Positions 53,475-62,381 are shown, numbered from the stretch's first letter. The stretch is 64,000 bases of DNA from Acinetobacter tibetensis (GCF_023824315.1 NZ_CP098732.1:1798001-1862000), one strand, 5' to 3'. The notes: a model not told the origin generated them from the sequence alone. Translations and numbers: made by a program.

Positions 53475-54155
53475 ATGATTGATAAAAGTTTAGCTTCTTT
53501 AACAGAAGCACTTTCGCAAATAAAGGATAGCTCAACCATCATGATCGGTGGTTTTGGTACCGCAGGACAGCCTGCTGAACTGATTGATGGCTTAATTCAA
53601 CTCGGCATTAAAGACCTTACCATCGTCAGTAACAATGCTGGTAATGGTGACTATGGTCTGGCGAAATTACTCAAAGCCGGTGCCGTGAAAAAAGTCATTT
53701 GTTCGTTCCCGCGTCAGTCCGACTCTTGGGTCTTCGATGAACTCTATCGTGCAGGCAAAATCGAATTGGAACTGGTCCCTCAAGGTAACCTCGCTTGCCG
53801 TATTCAAGCCGCAGGCATGGGACTCGGGGCAGTCTTTACCCCAACTGGCTACGGCACCTTATTGGCCGAAGGCAAAGAAACCCGCCATATCGACGGTAAA
53901 GATTATGTACTGGAATATCCAATCAAAGCCGACTTCGCTTTGATTAAAGCCCAGCAAGGCGACCGTTGGGGCAACTTGGTCTACCGCAAGTCGGCACGTA
54001 ACTTCGGCCCAATCATGGCCATGGCAGCCAATGTGACCATTGCTCAAGTTTCTGAAGTGGTGGAACTCGGTGCTTTAGACCCTGAACACATCATCACCGC
54101 AGGTATTTTTGTTCAACATGTGGTACAGGTTCAACCTGAACCTGTGGCTGTGTAA
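53475..54155 (+). CDS. catI: 3-oxoadipate CoA-transferase subunit A
   Basis: A 226-residue alpha subunit of the class I CoA transferase that moves CoA from succinyl-CoA to 3-oxoadipate. MIGGFGTAGQPAELIDGLI and the glycine loop in CRIQAAGMGLGAVFTPTG are diagnostic. catJ starts 13 bp later. The nucleotide sequence is clearly richer in GC than benA to benE, and close to that of catJ and catF. Confidence 0.95.
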   Translation: MIDKSLASLTEALSQIKDSSTIMIGGFGTAGQPAELIDGLIQLGIKDLTIVSNNAGNGDYGLAKLLKAGAVKKVICSFPRQSDSWVFDELYRAGKIELELVPQGNLACRIQAAGMGLGAVFTPTGYGTLLAEGKETRHIDGKDYVLEYPIKADFALIKAQQGDRWGNLVYRKSARNFGPIMAMAANVTIAQVSEVVELGALDPEHIITAGIFVQHVVQVQPEPVAV

Positions 54156-54168
54156 TCAGGAGAACATC

Positions 54169-54822
54169 ATGAGCTATCAAAAACTCAGCCGTAACCAAAT
54201 TGCAGAACGTGTGGCACAAGATATTCCTGATGGGGCTTATGTCAATCTCGGTATTGGCTTACCGACCAAGATAGCCAGCTATCTGCCTTCAGATAAAGAT
54301 GTGTTCTTACATTCTGAAAATGGTTTATTGGCTTTTGGTCCACCGCCCGCCGCAGGTGAAGAAGATCCTGAGTTGATCAATGCAGGTAAAGAATATGTGA
54401 CCATGTTACAAGGCGGAGCCTTTTTCCATCATGGGGACTCGTTTGCCATGATGCGGGGTGGGCATTTGGATATTGCGGTTCTCGGTGCCTTCCAAGTCGC
54501 GGCCAATGGGGATTTGGCCAATTGGCATACCGGCGCACCCGATGCAATTCCGGCTGTGGGTGGTGCAATGGACTTAGCCGTCGGTGCTAAGAAGGTCTTT
54601 ATCACCACCGACCATGTGACCAAACAAGGTGAACCGAAGATCGTGGCTGAATTGAGCTATCCCGCGACAGGTTTGAAATGTGTCGATCGTATTTACACCG
54701 ATCTGTGTGTGATTGATGTCACCGCAGACGGCTTAAATGTGATTGAGAAAGTCGACGGTCTAAGCTTTGCAGAATTGCAGGCCATGACGGGCGCTCCGTT
54801 GGTGGATGCGACACAAGGATAA
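54169..54822 (+). CDS. catJ: 3-oxoadipate CoA-transferase subunit B
   Basis: A 217-residue beta subunit. The active-site Glu lies in VFLHSENGLLAFGP, and VNLGIGLPTKIASYLP is the N-terminal signature. The AGGAGAA Shine-Dalgarno is well placed for the ATG at 54169; the frame extends further upstream into the catI end but without an RBS. GC content is high (38 of 60 bases in 54481-54540, by hand count). A palindromic repeat begins four bases after its stop. Confidence 0.95.
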   Translation: MSYQKLSRNQIAERVAQDIPDGAYVNLGIGLPTKIASYLPSDKDVFLHSENGLLAFGPPPAAGEEDPELINAGKEYVTMLQGGAFFHHGDSFAMMRGGHLDIAVLGAFQVAANGDLANWHTGAPDAIPAVGGAMDLAVGAKKVFITTDHVTKQGEPKIVAELSYPATGLKCVDRIYTDLCVIDVTADGLNVIEKVDGLSFAELQAMTGAPLVDATQG

Positions 54823-54825
54823 TTA

Positions 54826-54881
54826 ATCCCTCCCGACCTCCCTTTAAAAAGGGAGGAGTTTCCCCCTTTTTAAAGGGGGAT
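54826..54881. repeat. Palindromic repeat element, copy A
   Basis: Two adjacent hairpins: CCTCCCTTT/AAAGGGAGG (54837-54856) and TCCCCCTTT/AAAGGGGGA (54861-54880), led by ATCCCTCCCGA. The first 31 bases recur, inverted, at 56505-56536. This looks like an Acinetobacter intergenic repeat (REP-like). The first hairpin could also terminate the catIJ message weakly. Confidence 0.75.
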
Positions 54882-55271
54882 TCAAAGTCCAACCGCTCGT
54901 TCTTGTTACTTTTTTAAAAAATGAGTGACAACGTCACGCAAGAAAAACTTTGTCATCAACAAAACCTGTTCACTATAGGCATCTATCCAATTGGATTGCA
55001 AAAACAATCCTGATCAGGATTTGAGTAGGTTGTTGATGACGTTGAGCACGAGCAAATGCTGGGAAAGAAATTTAAAACTGTCTTTGCTCACATGGCTAGC
55101 GACAAGGATGTCGCCTCGTTGCTCAGCACAACAAGGATGTTGTGTCTGAGTAACAAAGGGTTTTGTCACTTTTGCCCTATCAAAAGTGAGGCTTTGCCTA
55201 CGCAAAGGAAAATGAATAAATCCATCATTTGTGGCAGTGACAACAACAGATTTCAAAATGGAAACGTAAGA
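54882..55271. repeat. Hairpin-rich non-coding island between catJ and catF
   Basis: About 390 bp with no gene; the open frame reaching into it upstream of catF is probably not translated. Perfect palindromes or stems, in order: ATCCAATTGGAT (54985-54996), AATCCTGATCAGGATT (55006-55021), GCGACA/TGTCGC (55099-55114), CTCAGCACAAC with its partner (55122-55150), TCACTTTTG/CAAAAGTGA (55166-55189) and CTTTGC/GCAAAG (55192-55207). An outer pair GTCATCAACA/TGTTGATGAC (54952 and 55031) encloses the first two. This is a compact structured element, perhaps a non-autonomous mobile repeat. Confidence 0.65.
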
Positions 55272-56477
55272 ATGAAAAACGCTTATATCATCGATGCCAT
55301 CCGTACCCCATTCGGCCGTTATGCAGGTGGTTTAGCCCCAATCCGTGCCGATGACTTGGGTGCCGTACCGATTCAAGCCTTAATGCAACGTAATCCCAGT
55401 GTCGATTGGACCCAAGTCGATGACATGATTTACGGCTGTGCCAACCAAGCCGGTGAAGACAACCGCAATGTCGGTCGTATGTCGGCATTATTGGCGGGCT
55501 TACCAGTTGAAGTACCAGCAACAACAGTCAACCGTTTATGTGGTTCATCGTTGGATGCGATTGCCATGGCTGCCCGTGCGATTAAAGCCGGTGAAGCGAA
55601 TCTGATCATTGCAGGTGGTGTGGAAAGTATGTCTCGCGCACCTTTTGTGATGGGCAAGTCGGAAACGGCTTATGGTCGTAGCCAGAAGATTGAAGACACC
55701 ACCATGGGATGGCGTTTTATCAATCCGAAGCTGAAAGCCATGTATGGTGTAGAGACCATGCCGCAAACCGCAGAGAATGTGGCACAACAGTTTCATATTG
55801 ATCGTGCAGATCAAGACCAGTTTGCCTTGACGAGTCAACAGCGCACCGCAACCGCGCAAGCTCAAGGCTTTTTTAAACATGAGATCGTCCCTGTAAGTAT
55901 TGCGCAGCGTAAGGGTGATCCAATTGTGGTGGATACAGATGAACATCCACGTGCATCGACCACATTAGAAGGTTTGGCTAAACTGAAGCCAGTCGTCACA
56001 GCAGAAGGCACCGTCACAGCGGGAAACGCGTCAGGCATCAATGACGGTGCGGCTGCTGTACTGATTGCTTCGGAACAGGCGATTCAACAGTACAACCTCA
56101 AACCCCGTGCCAAGATTATTGCATCTACGGCTGTGGGGGTTGAACCGCGCATCATGGGCTTTGCCCCAGCGCCAGCGATTAAGAAGCTCCTCAAACAAGC
56201 CAATCTCAGTCTTGAACAGATGGATGTGATTGAGCTGAATGAAGCGTTTGCGGCACAAGCACTGGCGGTTACCCGTGACCTAGGTCTGGCAGACGATACG
56301 ACACAGGTGAATCCAAATGGTGGGGCGATTGCTTTGGGGCATCCACTCGGTGCATCGGGTGCGCGTTTAGTCACCACGGCTTTAAACCAATTGGAACAAA
56401 CGGGTGGAACCTATGCCTTGTGTTCAATGTGTATTGGTGTCGGTCAAGGCATTGCAATGATTATTCAGCGGGTTTAA
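55272..56477 (+). CDS. catF: 3-oxoadipyl-CoA thiolase
   Basis: A 401-residue thiolase that splits 3-oxoadipyl-CoA into succinyl-CoA and acetyl-CoA. The acylated Cys lies in VNRLCGSSLDAIAMA (about residue 90), and the second Cys/His set is in NPNGGAIALGHPLGASG and CSMCIGVGQG. I chose the ATG at 55272 (MKNAYIIDAIRTPFGR), the standard family start. The frame continues 72 residues upstream through hairpin-rich DNA that lacks any domain. The gene is GC-rich and bracketed by inverted copies of a palindromic repeat. Confidence 0.96.
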   Translation: MKNAYIIDAIRTPFGRYAGGLAPIRADDLGAVPIQALMQRNPSVDWTQVDDMIYGCANQAGEDNRNVGRMSALLAGLPVEVPATTVNRLCGSSLDAIAMAARAIKAGEANLIIAGGVESMSRAPFVMGKSETAYGRSQKIEDTTMGWRFINPKLKAMYGVETMPQTAENVAQQFHIDRADQDQFALTSQQRTATAQAQGFFKHEIVPVSIAQRKGDPIVVDTDEHPRASTTLEGLAKLKPVVTAEGTVTAGNASGINDGAAAVLIASEQAIQQYNLKPRAKIIASTAVGVEPRIMGFAPAPAIKKLLKQANLSLEQMDVIELNEAFAAQALAVTRDLGLADDTTQVNPNGGAIALGHPLGASGARLVTTALNQLEQTGGTYALCSMCIGVGQGIAMIIQRV

Positions 56478-56502
56478 CAAATCATAACTATTTAAGATAT
56501 TT

Positions 56503-56536
56503 CCCCTCCCTTTTTTAAAGGGAGGTCGGGAGGGAT
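56503..56536. repeat. Palindromic repeat element, copy B (inverted)
   Basis: CCTCCCTTT/AAAGGGAGG (56505-56525) followed by TCGGGAGGGAT. Its reverse complement matches copy A at 54827 over about 31 of 32 bases. It ends four bases before the catD ATG, and its GGGAGGGA serves as the catD Shine-Dalgarno. Confidence 0.75.
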
Positions 56537-56539
56537 TTT

Positions 56540-57316
56540 ATGCCAACATTTATTTCAAATGATGCAACCATCAATTACGCAACTTTTGGTGATGCCAGCA
56601 ATCCTGCTTTGGTATTTTCCAATTCTTTGGGCACCAATTATGGCATGTGGCAGCAGCAGTTTAATGCTTTAAAAGAGCAGTTTTTTGTGGTGTGTTATGA
56701 CACGCGTGGCCATGGTGCTTCCTCTACCCCGCAAGGTCCTTATCGCCTGCAACAATTGGGGGAAGATGTGATTCATTTGCTGGATCATTTAAGGATTCAA
56801 CACGCTGCATTTTGTGGGATTTCTATGGGAGGCTTAACCGGTCAATGGTTGGCTATTCATTATCCTGAGCGTTTTAGCCATGTGGTGGTGTGTAATACGG
56901 CAGCTAAAATTGGTCAGGAGCAGGCGTGGCTGGATCGGGCGGCTTTAGTCAGATCTCAAGGTTTACAATCCATCGCGGACACCGCAGCTTCGCGATGGTT
57001 TACAGTTCCCTTTATCCAAAGCAACGCAGCAACAGTTGCAACGCTTTCAAACGACTTAGGTGCTGGCAGCCCAGAAGGTTATGCGAGTTGTTGTGAAGCT
57101 TTGGCTAAAGCGGATGTTCGGGAACAATTAAAGACAATTACAGTGCCCGTGTTGATTGTTGCAGGACGGCAAGATCCTGTGACAACCGTGGCGGATGCTG
57201 AGTTTATGCAGAGTCAGATTCCGAACAGTCAGTTGGTAGAAATTGATGCGTCGCATATTTCTAATGTGGAACAGCCAACGGCGTTTAATGAAGCTTTAAA
57301 ACAGTTTCTTGTATAA
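56540..57316 (+). CDS. catD: 3-oxoadipate enol-lactonase
   Basis: A 258-residue alpha/beta hydrolase that opens 3-oxoadipate enol-lactone to 3-oxoadipate. The nucleophile Ser is in CGISMGGLTGQW, the acid in AGRQDPVTT, and the His in EIDASHISNVEQP. It closes the cluster, with a terminator directly after. Its ribosome-binding site lies in a repeat element. GC content drops back toward the genome average compared with catF. Confidence 0.95.
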   Translation: MPTFISNDATINYATFGDASNPALVFSNSLGTNYGMWQQQFNALKEQFFVVCYDTRGHGASSTPQGPYRLQQLGEDVIHLLDHLRIQHAAFCGISMGGLTGQWLAIHYPERFSHVVVCNTAAKIGQEQAWLDRAALVRSQGLQSIADTAASRWFTVPFIQSNAATVATLSNDLGAGSPEGYASCCEALAKADVREQLKTITVPVLIVAGRQDPVTTVADAEFMQSQIPNSQLVEIDASHISNVEQPTAFNEALKQFLV

Positions 57317-57329
57317 GAACACCGCCCCC

Positions 57330-57357
57330 AAAGGCCTCACATTGCTGAGGCTTTTCT
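57330..57357 (+). terminator. Terminator of the cat-ben cluster
   Basis: Stem GCCTCA / TGAGGC with a 6-nt loop, preceded by AAAG and followed by TTTTCTTTG, 14 bp after catD. Confidence 0.85.
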
Positions 57358-57418
57358 TTGTCTAAAATGTTTGTTTAAATACCGTCCACAAACTTCATAA
57401 CCCCTAGAATTTATAAAA

Positions 57419-57808
57419 ATGAAAAAATACTTTTTCAACTGTATTCTTATGCTTTCAAGTATGTCCGCTTTTGCAAATTCACAATTCGAAACCTACACCA
57501 TCATTTATGGAGGTGGCGTAGATGATCTCGGACTCGGTTTAACAGATCAGCAAGGAAAAAAATATCACGCCTATTGTAGTCAGCAGTGTGGTGATTGGTT
57601 TGAGTTTGATCAAGACTCACTGGGTGAGAAACTCAAAAACCAATACAAAGGTCGCCAAGCTGTAGTCGATCTGTCTTATGAAATTAATGCTGGACGTATT
57701 GTTGGTCCTAGTAATGAAGATGAACTTTATTTTATAAAGAGCATCAAACTCATCGATTCAAATCAAAGAAAACCTTGGTTAAACTTTTTTGATCTTAAAC
57801 AGAATTAA
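57419..57808 (+). CDS. Small exported protein of unknown function
   Basis: A 129-residue protein with a clear signal peptide (FFNCILMLSSMSAFANS, cleavage near residue 20). The mature part has a Cys pair (AYCSQQCGDWFEF) and a beta-rich pattern with aromatic residues. No known domain is recognised. Probably periplasmic. It stands alone after the cat-ben terminator. Confidence 0.7.
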   Translation: MKKYFFNCILMLSSMSAFANSQFETYTIIYGGGVDDLGLGLTDQQGKKYHAYCSQQCGDWFEFDQDSLGEKLKNQYKGRQAVVDLSYEINAGRIVGPSNEDELYFIKSIKLIDSNQRKPWLNFFDLKQN

Positions 57809-57845
57809 ATGCCCTTCTAGGTCATATTTTTAATAATCAATTTGC

Positions 57846-59072
57846 TTAGGCTATTTTACCATCAATCACACCCATAGCCTTTAACCGTTGTAATTCATGC
57901 TCCGCCTTAAATTGAGACAACACAGACATGGTATGTTCTCCCAATTGTGGCGGTGCATGATGATATTCAACAGGTGTTTCTGACAATTTTATAGGTGAAC
58001 CAATCATCTGGAACTCTGGATTAAGCGGATGTTGTATATTCACCACCATTTCCCGATGTTGAATTTGGGGTTCTTGTAAAGCTTCAGCAACAGAGTTGAT
58101 TAACCCAACAGGGACTTTAAATGCATGAATCACACTCACCCACGACTCCGCATTTTGCTGTACAAAATGAGCAGACAATAATTCAATTAACGCGTCTCGG
58201 TGGCGCACTCGATCCTGATTTCGATTAAAACGCCCATCTTCCAATAGTGAGGTATAACCAATCGCAATACAGAAATCTTTAAACTGCTTATCATTACCAC
58301 AAGCGACTATAAACTCTTTGTCTTTTGCGCTAAAAGTCTGATAAGGCACAATATTTGGATGGCTATTTCCCATACGCTTTGGAGATGCACCCGTGGTCAG
58401 ATAATTCATACCTTGATTGGCTAAACCTGCCGCCTGAACATCCAGCAAAGACAAATCAATATGTTGCCCTCGTCCAATTTGATGACGAGCCAATAACGCA
58501 GCCTGAATGGCAATCGTGGCATATAAACCCGTTTGAATATCGACCACAGCGACACCCACTTTTTGTGCACCACGCCCTGAATCTTCCTCTTCACCCGTAA
58601 TACTCATCAGTCCAGACATACCCTGAATGATAAAGTCATAGCCTGGTTCAGCCGCACGTGGTCCTGTTTGTCCAAAACCTGTGATCGAGCAATAAACCAG
58701 ATTCGGATTAATATCACTTAAAGTTTCATAATCCAAACCATATTTTTGTAATGAACCTGCTTTATAGTTTTCGATCACGACATCTGCTGTTTTGACCATT
58801 TCATGCAGAATTTCCTGCCCCTCTGAGCGTGTAATATCAATCGCAACCGAATATTTATTTCTATTGGCTGACTGGTAATAACCCGACTCACGGGTAAGCT
58901 CACCTTGAGCATCTCGCATCCACGGCGGCCCCCACATGCGAGTGTCATCACCACATTGGGGACGCTCAATTTTAATGACTTCGGCACCGAGATCTGCCAA
59001 AATTTGCCCACACCATGGGCCCGCCAATACTCGGCTAAGATCCAAAACCCGAATTCCCTTTAACGCACCCAT
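57846..59072 (-). CDS. gcdG: Family III CoA-transferase (CaiB/BaiF), probably glutarate CoA-transferase
   Basis: A 408-residue class III CoA-transferase. The N-terminal GIRVLDLSRVLAGPWCGQIL and the DLGAEVIKIERP block are diagnostic. ENYKAGSLQKYGLDYETL includes the usual lead to the active site; the catalytic Asp is in GQHIDLSLLDVQAAGL. Placement 111 bp after gcdH on the same strand matches gcdHG loci, where it transfers CoA from succinyl-CoA to glutarate. The gcdG assignment rests on this context. Confidence 0.82.
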   Translation of the reverse strand: MGALKGIRVLDLSRVLAGPWCGQILADLGAEVIKIERPQCGDDTRMWGPPWMRDAQGELTRESGYYQSANRNKYSVAIDITRSEGQEILHEMVKTADVVIENYKAGSLQKYGLDYETLSDINPNLVYCSITGFGQTGPRAAEPGYDFIIQGMSGLMSITGEEEDSGRGAQKVGVAVVDIQTGLYATIAIQAALLARHQIGRGQHIDLSLLDVQAAGLANQGMNYLTTGASPKRMGNSHPNIVPYQTFSAKDKEFIVACGNDKQFKDFCIAIGYTSLLEDGRFNRNQDRVRHRDALIELLSAHFVQQNAESWVSVIHAFKVPVGLINSVAEALQEPQIQHREMVVNIQHPLNPEFQMIGSPIKLSETPVEYHHAPPQLGEHTMSVLSQFKAEHELQRLKAMGVIDGKIA

Positions 59073-59183
59073 TTTTTGCTCCTCAATCTTGCATCTTCAT
59101 TTTACTTTTGATTTTCAAAGATGCATTTGCCCTCAAGATGCTCTTTCGAGCACCCTGATTTTGATCAAAATGATTTTTTTAAA

Positions 59184-60398
59184 TTAGAATGCAGCAATAC
59201 CCGTCTGCGCACGACCAAGAATCAATGCATGCACGTCATGGGTGCCTTCATAGGTGTTCACCACTTCTAAATTGACCAAATGACGTGCAACACCAAACTC
59301 ATCACTAATCCCATTGCCACCCATCATGTCACGGGCTAAACGGGCAATATCTAAAGCTTTACCGCAGTTGTTACGTTTGATTAGAGAGGTTGCTTCTACC
59401 GATGCAATCCCTTCATCTTTCATACGTCCAAAACGCAAGGCAACTTGTAGCCCTAAAGCAATTTCAGTTTGCATATCAGCAAGTTTTTTTTGAATAAGTT
59501 GGTTTGCTGCTAAAGGGCGGCCGAACTGTTTACGGTCCATTGTGTATTGATGCGCAGTATGCCAACAAAATTCTGCTGCACCCATCGCGCCCCAAGCGAT
59601 ACCATAACGCGCGCTATTTAAGCAGGTAAATGGACCTTTCAAACCACGAATTTCAGGAAACGCATTTTCTTCTGGCACAAAAACGTTATCCATCACAATT
59701 TCACCTGTGATTGATGCACGTAAACCCACTTTGCCATGAATCGCAGGTGCCGAAAGCCCTTCCCAGCCTTTTTCTAAAATAAAGCCACGAATGTCACCCA
59801 CATGTCCTTCTTCAGATACTTCTTTTGCCCACACCACAAATACATCTGCAATTGGGCTATTGGTAATCCACATTTTCGCACCAGATAAGCGATAACCACC
59901 TGCTACTTTTTTAGCACGTGTAATCATGCTTCCTGGGTCTGAACCGTGGTCTGGCTCAGTTAAACCGAAGCAACCAATGTACTCACCTGATGCAAGTTTT
60001 GGTAAATATTGCTGTTTTTGCTGTTCTGTACCAAATTCTTGAATTGGCACCATCACCAAAGAACTTTGTACACTCGCCATAGAGCGGTAGCCTGAATCTA
60101 CACGTTCAATTTCACGTGCAATTAAGCCATAACTCACATAATTTAAACCTGCACCGCCATATTGTTCAGAAATCGTTGGCCCCAATAAGCCAAGTTCTCC
60201 CATTTCACGGAAAATACCAACATCAGTTCGTTCATAACGGAACTGCTCCAATACACGTGGCATTAACTGTTCCTGACAATAGGCATATGCCGTATCACGA
60301 ATCATGCGTTCTTCTTCTGTGAGTTGCTGCTCAATTAAAAATGGATCTTTCCAATCAAATTGTACACGTGCTGCTTTTTTATTCACCATTTGGTTCAT
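59184..60398 (-). CDS. gcdH: Glutaryl-CoA dehydrogenase
   Basis: A 404-residue flavoenzyme that oxidatively decarboxylates glutaryl-CoA to crotonyl-CoA, in lysine and glutarate breakdown. [15 protein letters not shown] is the GcdH form of the ACAD substrate loop. The catalytic Glu is Glu384 in [27 protein letters not shown] is also GcdH-typical. It is divergent from a LysR gene and upstream of the CoA-transferase. Confidence 0.95.
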   Translation of the reverse strand: MNQMVNKKAARVQFDWKDPFLIEQQLTEEERMIRDTAYAYCQEQLMPRVLEQFRYERTDVGIFREMGELGLLGPTISEQYGGAGLNYVSYGLIAREIERVDSGYRSMASVQSSLVMVPIQEFGTEQQKQQYLPKLASGEYIGCFGLTEPDHGSDPGSMITRAKKVAGGYRLSGAKMWITNSPIADVFVVWAKEVSEEGHVGDIRGFILEKGWEGLSAPAIHGKVGLRASITGEIVMDNVFVPEENAFPEIRGLKGPFTCLNSARYGIAWGAMGAAEFCWHTAHQYTMDRKQFGRPLAANQLIQKKLADMQTEIALGLQVALRFGRMKDEGIASVEATSLIKRNNCGKALDIARLARDMMGGNGISDEFGVARHLVNLEVVNTYEGTHDVHALILGRAQTGIAAF

Positions 60399-60477
60399 TG
60401 CATCCTCTGCTAGGTCTTGTTATCTGTACTGATGCTATGCCTGAACATAAAATAATTCAAACGAATAATTCGCATGC

Positions 60478-60500
60478 AGATATGCTTAAAACACATATCT
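60478..60500. promoter_or_regulatory. Candidate GcdR operator
   Basis: Inverted repeat AGATATG-N9-CATATCT in the gap between gcdH and the divergent LysR gene, next to a second palindrome CGAATAATTCG (60462-60472). LysR proteins bind such dyads; assignment is by position. Confidence 0.45.
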
Positions 60501-60628
60501 TCTTTAATATTTTCACATTTAAAAAACAATAAGGTGTTAAAAATGGCATTTCTACAGTATGTTCTTATGATTCAATCTACATGCTTTATGCACTTTTGAA
60601 ATATCCTAACGACAGAATGACAACGCTA

Positions 60629-61597
60629 ATGAGAAGAAAAATTCCCTCTATGCAGAGCTTACTCTGCTTTGAATCGGCAGCTAAACATGCCAGTTACACG
60701 CATGCTGCTTTAGAACTGTCCATGACCCAAAGTGCAGTATCACGTCAAATTCAGCAATTGGAAGAGTTCTTAGATATTCAGTTATTTACACGAACACGAC
60801 ATGGTATGGAACTGACCATTGCGGGTACACAATATTATGCGGCGATAAAACCTCACTTACTCGGTTTAGAAAAATCCACACAAGAAGTCATGGCACATAA
60901 AGGTTTAGGGGGGACACTAAAACTCGGTGTTGTGCCGACCTTTGCGACTCGTTGGTTATTACCCAAACTCCACGTTTTTAATACGCGTTATCCTGAAATT
61001 ACCATTCATTTGGAAACCAGTACCAAGCCCTTTCTTTTTCATGAGCAAATGTTCGATGCAGCCATTTATGCAGGTACTGAGCAACAAATTGAACACTGGC
61101 CAAGCATCCAAGCCCATTTTTTAATGCATGAAGATGTGATAGCTGTTTGCTCACCTTCACTTATTTTGAAACATTTCCCAAACGCAGAAAAACTCACCCC
61201 ATACAGCTATCATTTAAACCCAGAGCAAGTTACACAACTTCCTTTATTACAGCAAACCACACGACCTACGATTTGGCAGGAATGGTTTCAAGCACATCGA
61301 ATCGATCATCCTAAAGCTGACGAAGGACAACGACATGAGCTGTTTTCCATGCTTGCTGTAGCGGCATCGCATTCAATGGGCGTTGCTTTAATTCCACAAA
61401 TGCTGATTGAACAAGAACTAAAAAATCAAACCTTGGTGATTGCTAGTAGTAGTCCATTACCGAGTAATCGTGCATATTATTTGGTGCATTCTAGTCAAGC
61501 GCCATCAACTATCTTGAGTAAGTTTGTCGATTGGATTCAACATGAAGTAAAGGCGATTTCAAACTTCACTCCAGTGGATACCCAAGCCCAAGAATAA
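60629..61597 (+). CDS. gcdR: LysR family regulator of glutarate degradation (GcdR-like)
   Basis: About 322 residues from the ATG at 60629 (MRRKIPSMQSLL). Upstream in-frame starts at 60617 and 60581 are possible, but the conserved part begins here. The winged helix ASYTHAALELSMTQSAVSRQ and recognition region are clear. The effector domain begins at GLGGTLKLGVVPTFATRWL. It is divergent from gcdH, a recurring gcdR/gcdH arrangement. It probably senses glutarate or glutaryl-CoA. Confidence 0.85.
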   Translation: MRRKIPSMQSLLCFESAAKHASYTHAALELSMTQSAVSRQIQQLEEFLDIQLFTRTRHGMELTIAGTQYYAAIKPHLLGLEKSTQEVMAHKGLGGTLKLGVVPTFATRWLLPKLHVFNTRYPEITIHLETSTKPFLFHEQMFDAAIYAGTEQQIEHWPSIQAHFLMHEDVIAVCSPSLILKHFPNAEKLTPYSYHLNPEQVTQLPLLQQTTRPTIWQEWFQAHRIDHPKADEGQRHELFSMLAVAASHSMGVALIPQMLIEQELKNQTLVIASSSPLPSNRAYYLVHSSQAPSTILSKFVDWIQHEVKAISNFTPVDTQAQE

Positions 61598-61615
61598 GTA
61601 AACAATGAGGAAATC

Positions 61616-62314
61616 ATGCAAAACTTAGTGGTATTTTCAGGTGCTGGTATGAGTGCCGAAAGTGGTATTCAAACCTTTCGTGATCACGATGGACTCTGGG
61701 AAAATTACAACATTGAAGATGTCGCCACACCTGAAGCATGGGCAAGAAATCCACAGTTGGTTCAAGATTTTTATAACCAACGACGTAAACATATTTTACA
61801 CGCTCAACCAAACCGTGCTCATCAACTCATTTCCCAATTACAGCAGCACTATCATCTCAATGTCATTACACAAAATATTGACGATCTGCATGAACGTGCA
61901 GGTAATGACAATGTACTGCATTTACATGGCAATATTCGCCTCACCAAGAGTTCAGGACCCCATGCTGAATATTCAACAGAATTTTATCCAATACAGGGTT
62001 GGGAGCTTAATTTAGAAAAGGATCTTTGTCCCGAGGGCTACCCACTGCGCCCGCATGTGGTCTGGTTTGGCGAGGCTGTACCGGCTTATGCCGAGTCACA
62101 AAAAATTGTGCAGCATGCAGATATTTTTATTGTGATTGGTTCCAGCTTAGAAGTTTATCCTGTTGCAGGATTAATTCATGAAATTCCACCACACTGTAAA
62201 GCGTATTATATTGACCCCAAAGCGCATCAACAAACCATGCCTCCGCAGTATCAACTTATTGCACAAACCGCAACCGAAGGCATGCAACAATTATTCAAGC
62301 TATTGACCACTTAA
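61616..62314 (+). CDS. Sirtuin NAD-dependent protein deacylase lacking the zinc Cys set
   Basis: A 232-residue sirtuin. NAD-binding motifs: SGAGMSAESGI (residues 8-18), TQNIDDLH (85-92) and the catalytic His104 in LHLHGN. Tyr53 and Arg56 (Y-x-x-R) mark class III sirtuins that prefer succinyl or malonyl lysine. The small domain has a single Cys (CPEGYPLRPHVVWFGE) instead of the four zinc-binding Cys of most sirtuins. It follows gcdR by 18 bp, so could be coupled to acyl-CoA metabolism. CobB is the E. coli counterpart. Confidence 0.88.
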   Translation: MQNLVVFSGAGMSAESGIQTFRDHDGLWENYNIEDVATPEAWARNPQLVQDFYNQRRKHILHAQPNRAHQLISQLQQHYHLNVITQNIDDLHERAGNDNVLHLHGNIRLTKSSGPHAEYSTEFYPIQGWELNLEKDLCPEGYPLRPHVVWFGEAVPAYAESQKIVQHADIFIVIGSSLEVYPVAGLIHEIPPHCKAYYIDPKAHQQTMPPQYQLIAQTATEGMQQLFKLLTT

Positions 62315-62381
62315 ACCCTAAACTCGGATTGAATCGTTCTCCAACCTCCAGTCTAAGTTTAGGTTTTGAATACATCCGATC

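Noticed and set aside
55056..55271. N-terminal extension of catF by 72 codons
   Set aside because: The extension translates a palindromic non-coding island, while MKNAYIIDAIRTPFGR at 55272 is the normal thiolase start.
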